A stretch of 64,000 bases of DNA from Okibacterium fritillariae (GTDB taxonomy: Bacteria > Actinomycetota > Actinomycetes > Actinomycetales > Microbacteriaceae): the NCBI RefSeq assembly GCF_900167575.1, contig NZ_FUZP01000001.1, positions 1 to 64,000 of the forward strand. Reading direction: 5' to 3'. The notes under the pieces are model-generated. The model saw nothing but the letters and a program-made list of their open reading frames with translations, did no database searches and had not been told where the DNA came from. Each line of letters opens with the position of its first letter. The first letter of the stretch is position 1. A program made the position numbers and the translations under genes. Shown in pieces: positions 17,958-26,846 of the stretch.

Positions 17958-18332
17958 CTAGGCGTCCTTCTTGGCGGCGCTCTGTGCCTTGCGGGCAGCC
18001 TTTTCTTCCGAGCGCTTCTGCTCGAAAGCGACCTGAGCGATGGCTTCTTCGGCCCGCAGCACCTTGGTGCGCATGACGGCTTCGGACAGCTTCAGCTGAC
18101 GGTCGAGCTCCTGCGTGGCTTCGCTGGTGGCCGTGAAGTCGACGACGGCGTAGATGCCTTCGGTCTTCTTGTTGATCTCGTATGCGAGACGACGACGGCC
18201 CCAGATGTCGACCTTGTCGATCGATCCGCCATCGTTGCGGATGACATTGAGGAACTTGTCCAAGCTCGGAGCGACCGTGCGCTCATCGATCTCGGGGTCC
18301 AAGATAACCATGAGTTCGTACTGATGCGTCAT
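17958..18332 (-). CDS. rpsF: 30S ribosomal protein S6
   Basis: 124 aa starting [19 protein letters not shown], with the basic Ala/Lys-rich C-terminal tail typical of actinobacterial S6. Start ATG 18332 is set by the strong GGAGGTGG ribosome-binding site just before it; the open frame further upstream is leader. First gene of the S6-SSB-S18-L9 operon. Confidence 0.96.
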   Translation of the reverse strand: MTHQYELMVILDPEIDERTVAPSLDKFLNVIRNDGGSIDKVDIWGRRRLAYEINKKTEGIYAVVDFTATSEATQELDRQLKLSEAVMRTKVLRAEEAIAQVAFEQKRSEEKAARKAQSAAKKDA

Positions 18333-18357
18333 TAACCCACCTCCTTCGGACTTAACG

Positions 18358-18376
18358 GTTGCAGACTCTCTGCAAC
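18358..18376 (-). promoter_or_regulatory. Leader hairpin upstream of rpsF
   Basis: Perfect 8-bp stem GTTGCAGA / TCTGCAAC with a 3-base loop, 26 bases before the rpsF start and followed on the minus strand by ACCGTTAAGTCCG. Its place fits an S6:S18 autoregulatory leader, known in several phyla, but I cannot confirm the conserved bulge by eye. Confidence 0.4.
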
Positions 18377-18453
18377 AGGAGGGTTGTGGCATCGTGCCCG
18401 GCTAGACGTAGCCCAGGCAACCTGCCTATCGTAGCCGACTTCGGCCCGATTAC

Positions 18454-19797
18454 CTACTTGTTGATGGCGACGTTGGCCGCATCTTGGGCTTTCTTCAGGC
18501 CGTCGGAGACGGGCGTCTGGCCCGCGAAGATCTGCTTGAAGATGGGATCGTAGGCGGTGAAACCGGCGGCATAGTTGACGCCCGAGGGCGACTCGATGGG
18601 CTTTGCGGCCTTCACAGCGTCGAGGAACGGTGTGACGTCGACATCCCGCTTCTTCCAGTAGTCGAGGAAGACCTTCTGGGCCGAATCGACGGCGGGCAGT
18701 GCGGCACCGTCGGTGGCGAGGTAGGTGTCACCCTCGGTCGAGCCGAGCCAGGTGAGCACCTTCTTGGTGGCGTCGAGGTGCTTGCTCTGCGCGTTGCCCG
18801 CGGCCACGATGCCGTTGGTGACCGTGACGTTGCCGGCGGGACCGGCGGGCGCGGGTGCGACGCCCCACTCGAAGTCGGCACCCTCGTCGATGCTCTTGAG
18901 GTTGTAGAGGCCCGACTGGAACAGCGCGATCTTGCCCTCGAGGAACGCGTCGCGGCTGAAATCCGAGTTGTCGTTGGTGTCGGATGCCGGGGGAGCGACC
19001 TTCTTGTCAGTGACGGCCTTGACGACATACTCGACGGCCTCGGTCGTCTTGGCGTCGGCGAAGTCGAAGTCGTCGCCGTCTTGGAACTGCCCGCCGTTCG
19101 AGCCGATATAGGGGAGCAGGATGGCCTGCAGGTCGTAGCCGAGGTTGGTGCCAAACGTGGCGATGGCGTTGGTATCGAACTCACCGTTGAGGCGGTCGCG
19201 GCCCGAGGTGTCCTTCGTGAGCTTCTGGGCGACGGGCAGGAACGTGTCCTTCGCCTCATCGGGGTTCCACTGCAGGTCCTTGAGTGTCGACGGGTCGATG
19301 CCGGCCTCGTCGAGCAACTTCTTGTTGTAGTAGACGGCGATGCCCGCGTCGTAGGTCTGCGGCACGCCCCACAGCGTCTTGTCGCGCGTGAACTGCTTCA
19401 CGACCGACGGCGTCCAGTCGTTCTTGGCGTCCTTGCCCAGGGCCGTGTCGACGTCGATGAGGTTGCCGCTGTCGGCGTAATTGCCGAAGTACGAGTTGTT
19501 CATCCAGAACACGTCGGCCGCGTTGCCCTCGGCGACGTCAGCGCGCAACTCGGTCCAGTAGTCGGCCCACGGCACGACCTCGACGTCGACCTCGATGCCC
19601 GGGTTCTGCTTCTCGAACGCCGCGAACGACTTCTCGTAGGAGGCGGCGGCCGTCTCGTCCCACAGACGGAACGTCACGGTGGTGTCGGCGCTGGATTCGG
19701 ATGAATCGGATGACGTCGACGATCCGGCCGAGCATCCGGCGAGCGCGAGGACGGCGGTGAGGGCGACCGCGGCGGACTGGAGAAGTTTGTGACGCAT
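18454..19797 (-). CDS. ABC transporter sugar-binding lipoprotein (orphan)
   Basis: 447-aa family 1 extracellular solute-binding protein. Lipobox LALAGC (Cys22) is followed by a Ser/Asp-rich linker. The body is of the MalE-like type (FRLWDETAAASYEKSFAAFE, NAADVFWMNNSYFGNYADSG). Such proteins bind sugars or sugar polymers and pass them to two MalF/MalG permeases, but no permease or ATPase gene lies next to it. It must therefore pair with components elsewhere or act as a sensor. Transcribed left, ahead of the ribosomal operon; no terminator was seen between them. Confidence 0.85.
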   Translation of the reverse strand: MRHKLLQSAAVALTAVLALAGCSAGSSTSSDSSESSADTTVTFRLWDETAAASYEKSFAAFEKQNPGIEVDVEVVPWADYWTELRADVAEGNAADVFWMNNSYFGNYADSGNLIDVDTALGKDAKNDWTPSVVKQFTRDKTLWGVPQTYDAGIAVYYNKKLLDEAGIDPSTLKDLQWNPDEAKDTFLPVAQKLTKDTSGRDRLNGEFDTNAIATFGTNLGYDLQAILLPYIGSNGGQFQDGDDFDFADAKTTEAVEYVVKAVTDKKVAPPASDTNDNSDFSRDAFLEGKIALFQSGLYNLKSIDEGADFEWGVAPAPAGPAGNVTVTNGIVAAGNAQSKHLDATKKVLTWLGSTEGDTYLATDGAALPAVDSAQKVFLDYWKKRDVDVTPFLDAVKAAKPIESPSGVNYAAGFTAYDPIFKQIFAGQTPVSDGLKKAQDAANVAINK

Positions 19798-19984
19798 GGG
19801 GAGCTTTCTATCGGGTATCTGTCATCGCGGCTGGCCCGGAACGAATCAGCGGGCGTTGCTGTGCGGGGGCTCGCGGTGGAGCGCCGCGGCCGTTTCACGA
19901 CGCCGGTCGTGCATCGTGCACACCGGGCTGCAAAGGGGCGAGATTATCAGGCGCACCGTAAAGTCGCCTGAAAACAGCCCCAGA

Positions 19985-20170
19985 TCAGCTCAAATCGGTC
20001 GGGGTGACATTCTTGTCGGCGAGCTGCGTGCGGCCCGTGGACCCTTCGCCGGCGCCGAGCGCGGGTTCGTCCTCGCCGTCAGCGTCGGTGGGGTGACCGA
20101 GCGAGGTGGGGGCGGCATCCGCGGTGCTCCCGGGGCCGATCAGCTCTTCGTCGTGGGGACGATCCGACAT
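19985..20170 (-). CDS. Small acidic protein (61 aa), hypothetical
   Basis: Begins MSDRPHDEELIGPGSTAD and ends ADKNVTPTDLS. Asp/Glu/Gly-rich and probably disordered, with no helix for membrane insertion. The ATG at 20170 is chosen because GGAGAGG lies eight bases before it; upstream in-frame codons are unlike the rest. It sits between the orphan binding protein and an isolated parS site. Function unknown. Confidence 0.6.
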   Translation of the reverse strand: MSDRPHDEELIGPGSTADAAPTSLGHPTDADGEDEPALGAGEGSTGRTQLADKNVTPTDLS

Positions 20171-20229
20171 CGATGTTCCTCTCCGTTGACCGTTAGGACA
20201 TGCCTCCACTGTAGGACAGGAGTCGACGG

Positions 20230-20270
20230 GGGCGCCAGGAAGCGCACGATGGGCGCCAGGAAGCGCACGA
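20230..20270. repeat. Two tandem 21-bp repeats
   Basis: GGGCGCCAGGAAGCGCACGA occurs at 20230-20249 and again at 20251-20270, period 21 bp, about 20 bases from the isolated parS core. No coding role seen. Confidence 0.8.
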
Positions 20271-20289
20271 CGGCCGCCCGGGCAGCGGG

Positions 20290-20305
20290 GGTTTCACGTG
20301 AAACA
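20290..20305. promoter_or_regulatory. parS site (distal)
   Basis: Perfect palindromic core GTTTCACGTGAAAC at 20291-20304, the ParB-binding sequence. It lies about 15 kb left of the other sites, between two small leftward genes. Confidence 0.9.
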
Positions 20306-20347
20306 CTCCGCGGCACGAGCGGCCGTCGAATCAGGGGAGGGGGGTGG

Positions 20348-20590
20348 TCAGTCCTCGGAGAGAGCCGAGTTGTTGCCTGGGGTTGCATGCGGCACGTTCT
20401 TCTCGGCCTCGTGCTGGGCGTCGGCGATGGGGACGCCCGGGGTTGCGACATCCGCGCCGCCGTTTTCGTCGTCGTCATCGCGGTGGGGGTTGCCGGGCGT
20501 CGTGTACTCGACGTCGCCCTCTTGCTGCTCGTGGACGGGGTTGCCCGGGGTCTCGTATTCGACAGCGTCGTCGTTCTTCTCGTGGCTCAT
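20348..20590 (-). CDS. TPGNP-repeat acidic protein (80 aa), hypothetical
   Basis: Highly acidic protein without hydrophobic segments. It contains four spaced copies of a short motif: VEYETPGNP (about residues 10-18), VEYTTPGNP (27-35), VATPGVP (48-54) and HATPGN (68-73). They are separated by Asp/Glu/Gln-rich spacers of roughly 15 residues. The repeat looks like a linear binding motif presented on a disordered chain. Start is ATG 20590. I do not recognise the family. Codon third positions are GC-rich in this frame. Neighbours are an acidic 61-aa protein, a parS site and the CCA transferase gene. Confidence 0.65.
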   Translation of the reverse strand: MSHEKNDDAVEYETPGNPVHEQQEGDVEYTTPGNPHRDDDDENGGADVATPGVPIADAQHEAEKNVPHATPGNNSALSED

Positions 20591-20642
20591 GGCATCAAAC
20601 TACGCCGCAGGGGGAGCGGTGTGAAGGAGATTGCACGAACTT

Positions 20643-22100
20643 TCAGGCGGAGCGCTCGGCCCACCAGGCGCGCAGGCGGCGGATGGCTTCGTCCTCGCCG
20701 AGTGGGCCGTTGTCGAGGCGCAGTTCGAGCAACCAGCGGTAAGCCTCGCCGACCTCGCGCCCCGGTGCAATGCCGAGGACCTCTTGGATGCGGTTGCCGT
20801 CGAGGTCGGGGCGCACCGCATCCATCTCTTCTTGTTCGCGCAGTTCGGCAATGCGCTGCTCGAGATCGTCGTAGGCGAAACCGAGACGGTCGGCCTTGCG
20901 TCGGTTGCGCGTGGTGACGTCGGCGCGCGTGAGCATGTGCAGGCGCTCGAGCAACGGCCCGGCATCGCGCACGTAACGGCGCACGGCCGAATCGCTCCAG
21001 GCACCCTCGGAGTAGCCGAAGAAACGCAGGTGCAACTCGATCAAGCGCGACACGTTCTTGATGGTGTCGTTGTCGTAGCGCAGAGCCGTCAGCCGCTTCT
21101 TGGCGAGCTTCGCGCCGACCACGTCGTGGTGGTAGAACGTGACGGTTCCGCCCGATTCGAGCTTCTTCGTGGCCGGCTTGCCGATGTCGTGCAGCAGGGC
21201 CGCCATGCGCAGCGTGAGGTCGGGGGGCGTGCCCGGATGCCGCTGCTTCTCGTAGTCGATGGCCTGATCGAGCACCGTCAGCGAGTGCTCGTAGACGTCT
21301 TTGTGGTGGTGGTGCTCGTCGACCTCGAGGCGCAGCGCCGGAATCTCGGGCAGCACCAGGTCGGCGAGCCCGGTGTCGACGAGCAGCTGGATGCCGGCGC
21401 GGGGGCTGTCGGTGCACAACAGTTTGGTGAGCTCGCTCTGCACGCGTTCGATGCTGACGATCGACAGGCTGTCGGCGCGTCGGCGCATGGCCTCGACCGT
21501 GTCGTCGCTGGGCGTGAACCCGAGCTGGGCGGCGAAGCGGGCGGCGCGCAACATGCGCAGAGGGTCGTCGCCGAACGAAACATCCGCCGTGCTGGGGGTG
21601 CGCAGAATGCCGGCCAGCAGGTCTTCGACGCCCGTGGACGGGTCGACGAGCGCCATCTGCGGCAGGCGCAGGGCCATGGCGTTGACCGTGAAGTCGCGGC
21701 GGGCGAGATCGCTCTCGAGGGTGTCGCCGAAGGCCACGACGGGTTTGCGCGTGACGCCGTCGTAGGCGTCGGCGCGGTAGGTGGTGATCTCGACCTGGTC
21801 GGTGAGGGTGGCACCGGATGCGTCGCGCGCGCTCACCCGGGCGCCGATCGTGCCGAACTCGCGGCCGATGTCCCAGTGCGCGTCGGACAGGGGCGCGATG
21901 ACCGCCAGGATCTCGTCGGGGCTCGCATTGGTCGTGAAGTCGAGGTCGTGCACCTCGCGGCCGAGCATGGCATCGCGCACGGGCCCGCCGACGAGGGAGA
22001 ATTCGAACCCCGCCGCGTCGAATGCCTCGGCGAGCCGGGCCACGATGGGGGACTGTGCGAGTGCGCCGAGGCGTGCCAAAGAATCCGCCATGCTCACCAT
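20643..22100 (-). CDS. CCA tRNA nucleotidyltransferase
   Basis: Adds or repairs the 3'-CCA of tRNA. The 485-aa product has the class II polymerase-beta head with GGPVRDAMLGREVHDLDFTT (catalytic Asp pair), the RRDFTVNAMALR motif, and a C-terminal HD domain (HHHKDVYEHSLTVLDQAI, LLHDIGKPATKK). That HD domain may give phosphatase activity. On the minus strand a TACGAT -10 (22108-22113) sits seven bases before the ATG at 22100, so a leaderless message starting there is likely; ATG 22091 is the alternative. In actinobacteria this gene normally neighbours murJ; here a methyltransferase, Stealth and phosphoesterase genes lie between. Confidence 0.93.
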   Translation of the reverse strand: MVSMADSLARLGALAQSPIVARLAEAFDAAGFEFSLVGGPVRDAMLGREVHDLDFTTNASPDEILAVIAPLSDAHWDIGREFGTIGARVSARDASGATLTDQVEITTYRADAYDGVTRKPVVAFGDTLESDLARRDFTVNAMALRLPQMALVDPSTGVEDLLAGILRTPSTADVSFGDDPLRMLRAARFAAQLGFTPSDDTVEAMRRRADSLSIVSIERVQSELTKLLCTDSPRAGIQLLVDTGLADLVLPEIPALRLEVDEHHHHKDVYEHSLTVLDQAIDYEKQRHPGTPPDLTLRMAALLHDIGKPATKKLESGGTVTFYHHDVVGAKLAKKRLTALRYDNDTIKNVSRLIELHLRFFGYSEGAWSDSAVRRYVRDAGPLLERLHMLTRADVTTRNRRKADRLGFAYDDLEQRIAELREQEEMDAVRPDLDGNRIQEVLGIAPGREVGEAYRWLLELRLDNGPLGEDEAIRRLRAWWAERSA

Positions 22101-22107
22101 GCCCCCA

Positions 22108-22113
22108 ATCGTA
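22108..22113 (-). promoter_or_regulatory. -10 element of the CCA transferase gene
   Basis: TACGAT on the minus strand ends seven bases before the ATG, so transcription should begin at or next to the start codon. No clear -35. Confidence 0.5.
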
Positions 22114-22160
22114 GCGGGCGGCGCGGGGGCAGGTGGGTCAGGCGACGCCGCGCAAGGCGG

Positions 22161-23768
22161 TCAGGTGAGGGGCTGCACGAAACCGTCGAGGATGAGCTGG
22201 CGCACGCGGGGGAGGAGTTCCTGGCGGAGCGCCGGCACGTCGGCCTCGAGCAGCTGTGCGATGGCCTCGACGATGACGCCGACCGGCAGCTCGCCATCCG
22301 ATGCGCCGACGAGGGCCGCAAGTGCCGTATCGAGCTTCACGGTGCGGGCGAAACCGCCGCCCTGCTTGAGCGTGATGGTGGACGGGTCGTCGTTGCCCGG
22401 CCAGTAGTTGCGTTCCTCGGTGACGTCGGGTGCCACCTGCAGCGTGGCGCGCCAGAGCGCGTCGTCGTCGTGCGCCGCGATCCAGTCGTGCGCGTCGAGC
22501 ACGGCGGCGATGTGGGTGCCGAGACCCGATGAGGCGGCGAGCGCGTCGGGCAGGCGCTCGAAGCGTCGCAGGGGTTCGGCGGTCGGGGCGGCGGGGGCGC
22601 GGCGCAGCGTGAGGTAGCCGAAACCGACCGATTCGACACCGCGTTCGGCGAAGTCATCCAGCCAGGCGTTATAGAGACGGTCGAAGTCGGGGGTTGCGCT
22701 GCGCGTGCCGCCGTCGCGGATCCACGTCTCGGCATAGGCGGCGGGGTCTTGACGCTCGCGCTCGATGAGCCAGACGTCGAGCAGTGTGTCGGATGCTCGC
22801 ACCCAGCCGCGCACGCGGTCCAAGCCGTCTTCGCCCGAGCGGTACTCCCAGTTTCCGAGCATCTGTGCAATGCCACCGGGGTTCAGGTGACGACCGACGC
22901 CCGTGACGACCTCGCGCATGATGCCGTCGCCGATGCGACCGCCGTCGCGGTATTCGTAGGCCGGGACATCCGATCGGCGCGGGGTGATGACGAAGGGAGG
23001 GTTGGTCACGATCTGGTCGAAGCGCTCACCCTCGACGGGCTCGAACATGTCGCCGAGTCGGAACTCGATGTTGTGAACGCCGTTGAGGCGTGCGTTGAGG
23101 GCGGCGATCTCGAGCGCGCGGGGCGAGATGTCGGTGGCGACGACGTGCTCGGCGTGGCGGGCGGCGTGCAAGGCCTGGATGCCGCATCCGGTGCCGAGGT
23201 CGAGCACGCGTCCGACCGGGCGCGACACCATCAGGCCACTCAACGTGAGGGATGCTCCGCCGACGCCCAGCACGTGATCGGTCGTGAGCGCGCCCTCGAG
23301 CACCATCTCGCCGAGATCGGAGACGATCCACCAGCTGCCGGCGCCGGCCGTGTCGACGAAACTGTAGGGCCGCAGGTCGACGCGGGCGCGAGCCCGACCG
23401 TCGTCGACAGAAACGAGGCCCAATTCGACGGCGCCATCGAGGCCCAGGGTCGGAAGGGATGCGGCGAGCGCCGACGCATCGACGGGAACGCCCAAGAGAA
23501 AGAGGGAGGCCAACGTGGCCGCCGTCTCCGCGGTATCGACGGAGGCCGACATCGATTCGGATTCCGACCCCGAGGCCGGCTCCGGTGCCTGTGCTGCTTG
23601 GCGTGCGGCGAGCGCACGTAGCGCCGGAACCCGCTCGCCACGGTGCAGGGCCTGCTCGGCGCGCTCACCCCACAGCTCGGACAGCGTACCGACCGAGAAA
23701 TCGGAGGTCTCGAGGTCGGCGGCAAGGCGGTCGATGAGCGTGTCAGTCACCTCACTATTCAACTGCAT
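22161..23768 (-). CDS. Class I SAM-dependent methyltransferase
   Basis: 535 aa. The N-terminal 150 residues are helical. The central Rossmann domain has VLDLGTGCGIQALHAARHA (SAM motif I) and IVTNPPFV, the NPPF/Y motif of N-methyltransferases that modify glutamine or adenine amino groups. A C-terminal domain of about 200 residues follows. The layout resembles RlmG/HemK-like enzymes, but the substrate cannot be assigned. Start taken at ATG 23768 (MQLNSEVTDTL); GTG 23750 is an alternative with GAGG directly before it. Divergent from the Stealth gene. Confidence 0.75.
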   Translation of the reverse strand: MQLNSEVTDTLIDRLAADLETSDFSVGTLSELWGERAEQALHRGERVPALRALAARQAAQAPEPASGSESESMSASVDTAETAATLASLFLLGVPVDASALAASLPTLGLDGAVELGLVSVDDGRARARVDLRPYSFVDTAGAGSWWIVSDLGEMVLEGALTTDHVLGVGGASLTLSGLMVSRPVGRVLDLGTGCGIQALHAARHAEHVVATDISPRALEIAALNARLNGVHNIEFRLGDMFEPVEGERFDQIVTNPPFVITPRRSDVPAYEYRDGGRIGDGIMREVVTGVGRHLNPGGIAQMLGNWEYRSGEDGLDRVRGWVRASDTLLDVWLIERERQDPAAYAETWIRDGGTRSATPDFDRLYNAWLDDFAERGVESVGFGYLTLRRAPAAPTAEPLRRFERLPDALAASSGLGTHIAAVLDAHDWIAAHDDDALWRATLQVAPDVTEERNYWPGNDDPSTITLKQGGGFARTVKLDTALAALVGASDGELPVGVIVEAIAQLLEADVPALRQELLPRVRQLILDGFVQPLT

Positions 23769-24090
23769 GCCCCCGCGCTCGACCGACCGAACAGTGCACG
23801 TATGATGAGCACAGAGCCCGAACCCGTCCGCACCGCATCCCATCGATCGCGCGCCAGACAGGGTGCTGGGCAACGACGACGACGTCGAGGCGGGGAGAGC
23901 CGAGGCTCAGCCGCCGCGGACATCCGACCACCGGTCGGCCCGCCACACAACGACGATGCTCCCGCCAAACGGCGCGCATCGTGAGCACCACTCGCATCAA
24001 GCACACGGAACAGGCCTCGCGGCCACCGCAGGCGAACGAACTCGAACCGAGAACCGCTCGCACAACACCCGCACCGGAAGGGGGACGCAG
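23769..24090. other. 322-bp divergent intergenic region
   Basis: Between the methyltransferase (left) and Stealth (right) genes. In-frame codons upstream of 24091 translate to a His/Arg/Thr-rich segment unlike the conserved protein, so I treat it as leader. Holds a candidate rightward promoter at 23779-23806. Confidence 0.5.
23779..23806 (+). promoter_or_regulatory. Candidate promoter of the Stealth gene
   Basis: TCGACC at 23779-23784, 16-bp spacer, TATGAT at 23801-23806. The -10 is good, the -35 moderate. It would give a leader of about 280 bases, long for this genome. Confidence 0.4.
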
Positions 24091-25806
24091 ATGACAACAG
24101 AAGCCACCACGCAGTCAAGCGGAGGAGACGGATCCTCGTTTATGCGCTCGGCGCCGAGCCTGCCCGAATCGCAGATCTCCACCGCCCCCGAGCTCGTCCT
24201 CATCGCCAACAGCACCCGGCCCCGCCGCCTCGAGCGCGATGACATCGTGCAGCGCAAGGGCAAATTCGCCCTGCTCAACGGCCACCTCACGCCGCGCGAC
24301 TCGATGATCGAAGACCTCATCGCCGTGCGCGACGCCCTCGAGGCCGCCGGCATCCAGTACCTCCTCGTGCGCGGCGACAACGACCGCCTCGTGATCGCCG
24401 TCGACCGCAAAGAACGCCGCGCCCTGCAGGCCGCCTTCGCCGAGGCATTCGCCAACGAGCCCTTCTACTCAGAAACCGTCGACCGGGATGCCGGTGAGCC
24501 CGTGTTGCTCGCCGACGGCGCCCTCTCCGACACCCGCAAGGCCGCCATCTTCCGCCTGTACCGCCCCCGCGTCGAACCCCTCGGCCGCCTGCGTTACGGC
24601 CCCGAGACCGCCCTGCAGCTCGAACTCTGGCGCTTCGGCGACGACGAGATCGTCGCCCCCACCGAAAACGCGCTCATGCGCCGCGAACTGCCGCGCTCCG
24701 AGGCCGTCGAAGACACCGTCGAAATGTTCGGCCGCACCTGGCCGACGCTCGAGAACATGTTCGCCCCGCTCGCGAGCGACCTCAACTTCGACATCGACAT
24801 GGTCTTCAGCTGGGTGGACGGCTCGGACATCGAGTTCCAGCGCGCCCGCGCCAAGCGCATGAAGAACTACGTGGTCGGCGACGGCGACGACTCCGAGGCC
24901 CGCTACCGCCAGATCGACGAACTGAAGTACGCCCTGCGCAGCGTCTACATGTTCGCGCCCTGGGTGCGCCGCATCTTCATCGCCACCGACTCGCCGCGCC
25001 CCGCGTGGCTGGCCGAGCATCCCCTCGTCACCATCGTGCCGAGCGAGACGTTCTTCCCCGACACCTCGGTGCTGCCCACGCACAACTCGCACGCCGTCGA
25101 ATCGCAGTTGCACTACATTGACGGCCTGGCCGAGCACTTCCTCTACTCCAACGACGACATGTTCTTCGGCCGCCCCATCGGCCCGCAGCTGTTCTTCTCG
25201 CCCGGCGGGGTGACCAAGTTCGTCGAGGCGCACACGCGCATCGGCCTGGGCGACAGCGACCCGTCGCGCAGCGGTTTCGAGAACGCCGCCCGCGTGAACC
25301 GACGCCTGCTGCGCGAGCGCTTCGGCAAGGTCACCACGCGCCACCTCGAGCACTCGGCCGCGCCCCTGCGGAAGAGCGTCATGCGTGAGCTCGAAAACGA
25401 GTTCCCCACCGAGTTCACGCAGACCGCCGCGAGCCGTTTCCGCTCGGCCACCGACATCTCGGTGACCAACTCGCTCTACCACTACTACGCGCTCATGACC
25501 GGCAAGGCGGTCGTGCAGACCGATGCCAAGGTCAAATACATCGAGACGACCCTGAAGTCGTCGCTGCGACAGATGGACCGACTGCTGAAACGCCGCAACC
25601 AGGACATGTTCTGCCTGAACGACGGCTCGAAGCCCGAGATCTCGGTCGAGACCCGCACCGAAGCCGTCACCGACTTCCTCGAGCGCTACTTCCCGATCGT
25701 GGCGCCGTGGGAGAAGGCCGCGGTCAGCGAAGCGACGGCACCGGCTCCGGCACCGAAGCAGGCTGAGGCACGGTCAGCGGCTCTTCGCGGGTCGGTGCAC
25801 GAGTAA
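24091..25806 (+). CDS. Stealth-family polysaccharide (hexose-1-phosphate) phosphotransferase
   Basis: 571 aa. The Stealth family (CpsY/SacB type) makes phosphodiester-linked surface polysaccharides. Conserved region 1 is visible around [20 protein letters not shown]. Region 2 is [13 protein letters not shown] with [21 protein letters not shown], followed by [18 protein letters not shown] and [13 protein letters not shown]. Regions 3 and 4 follow ([27 protein letters not shown]). The ATG at 24091 has GGAAGGGGG upstream. No other capsule or teichoic acid gene is adjacent, so the acceptor is unknown. The Ala/Pro-rich C-terminal end (after about residue 545) overlaps the convergent phosphoesterase gene by 83 bp. 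Confidence 0.88.
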   Translation: MTTEATTQSSGGDGSSFMRSAPSLPESQISTAPELVLIANSTRPRRLERDDIVQRKGKFALLNGHLTPRDSMIEDLIAVRDALEAAGIQYLLVRGDNDRLVIAVDRKERRALQAAFAEAFANEPFYSETVDRDAGEPVLLADGALSDTRKAAIFRLYRPRVEPLGRLRYGPETALQLELWRFGDDEIVAPTENALMRRELPRSEAVEDTVEMFGRTWPTLENMFAPLASDLNFDIDMVFSWVDGSDIEFQRARAKRMKNYVVGDGDDSEARYRQIDELKYALRSVYMFAPWVRRIFIATDSPRPAWLAEHPLVTIVPSETFFPDTSVLPTHNSHAVESQLHYIDGLAEHFLYSNDDMFFGRPIGPQLFFSPGGVTKFVEAHTRIGLGDSDPSRSGFENAARVNRRLLRERFGKVTTRHLEHSAAPLRKSVMRELENEFPTEFTQTAASRFRSATDISVTNSLYHYYALMTGKAVVQTDAKVKYIETTLKSSLRQMDRLLKRRNQDMFCLNDGSKPEISVETRTEAVTDFLERYFPIVAPWEKAAVSEATAPAPAPKQAEARSAALRGSVHE

Positions 25807-26698
25807 CAGGCCCGCCGATCGTGACGCCGGCCCGCAACAGGCGGCTGGCGCTCTCGTCGGCATCCACGTAGCCGAGCGTCGGGAATTCTCCGAGGGGAAC
25901 CACCGAGTGCAGCACGGTGGACGGGTAGACGTGCACCAGGTTGAACGCTCGCGCGCCATCCTGAGGCCGTGTGCCGCCCGTGGGCACCGTGAGGTCTTGT
26001 GTGTAGCACGTGGCCGAAGCGACCGAGACGGGGATGCCCGCGAACGTGCCGCTCGACGAGTAGTGCAGGTGACCGGCGAGGATGCTGCGCACGTCGGTGC
26101 CCTCGAGCACCTCGGCCAGGCCGCCCTGGTCGCGCAACTCGACGCTGACCGCCAAGTCGAGCACGCTGGGCAGCGGCGGGTGGTGCATCGCAAGGATGGT
26201 GCCGTGCGGCGCCTTCACCGAGAGCTCCTCAGCCAACCAGTCGAGCTGCTCGCCCGCGATCTCGCCATGGTGCAGGCCCGGAACGGTGGAATCGAGCGTG
26301 ATCACGCGCAGGCCATTGATGTCATAGACGCGGTCGACAGGGCGCATCGTCGGCACCTCGTCGAACAAACCCTCGCGGAAGTTCTCGCGGTTGTCGTGGT
26401 TGCCCATGACCCAGATGACGCGGGCACCCATGCGGGCGGCAGCCGGTTCGACGATCTCGCGCAGACGCTGATAGGCCTCGGGTTCGCCCCGATCGGCGAG
26501 ATCGCCCGTGAAGACGATGGCCTCGGGGCGGCCGCGCGACGCCTCGAGTTCGACGAAGAGTCGGCGCAAGTACTCGGTGCTGTCGACCTGCCCGTAGAGG
26601 CGCTTGGTGCCGGCCAGCAGGTGAGTGTCACTCACGTGAAGAATGAAATGGTCCGGCCTCGGGTATTCGGCCGTTCGGAGATCCACAGGATGTCCCAT
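25724..26698 (-). CDS. Metallophosphoesterase (cyclic-nucleotide phosphodiesterase-like)
   Basis: 324-aa calcineurin-like phosphoesterase. All metal-binding motifs are present: [38 protein letters not shown] and [10 protein letters not shown]. This pattern matches the CpdA/Rv0805-type class III cyclic-nucleotide phosphodiesterases, whose real substrates are often broader (phosphodiesters, including cell-wall ones). The Pro/Thr-rich C-terminal 25 residues lie in the part of the gene that overlaps the 3' end of the Stealth gene on the other strand. The pairing with a phosphodiester-making enzyme may be meaningful or accidental. Confidence 0.85.
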   Translation of the reverse strand: MGHPVDLRTAEYPRPDHFILHVSDTHLLAGTKRLYGQVDSTEYLRRLFVELEASRGRPEAIVFTGDLADRGEPEAYQRLREIVEPAAARMGARVIWVMGNHDNRENFREGLFDEVPTMRPVDRVYDINGLRVITLDSTVPGLHHGEIAGEQLDWLAEELSVKAPHGTILAMHHPPLPSVLDLAVSVELRDQGGLAEVLEGTDVRSILAGHLHYSSSGTFAGIPVSVASATCYTQDLTVPTGGTRPQDGARAFNLVHVYPSTVLHSVVPLGEFPTLGYVDADESASRLLRAGVTIGGPVTRAPTREEPLTVPQPASVPEPVPSLR

Positions 26699-26831
26699 TC
26701 GTCGAGCGGCCCAAGCCCATTGCTCAAGCCTTCGTGATACTTAGCTCAGCAGACTATTCCGAACATTCGGTGAACGCCACACAAAAGCCGGAAGCGGATG
26801 TGGGGCCGATGTGAGTGTCGGATGTCGGGCG

Positions 26832-26837
26832 TAACAT
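26832..26837 (+). promoter_or_regulatory. -10 element upstream of the 118-aa gene
   Basis: TAACAT nine bases before the GTG at 26847; suggests a very short leader or a leaderless transcript. Confidence 0.4.
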
Positions 26838-26846
26838 GGCCGCATT

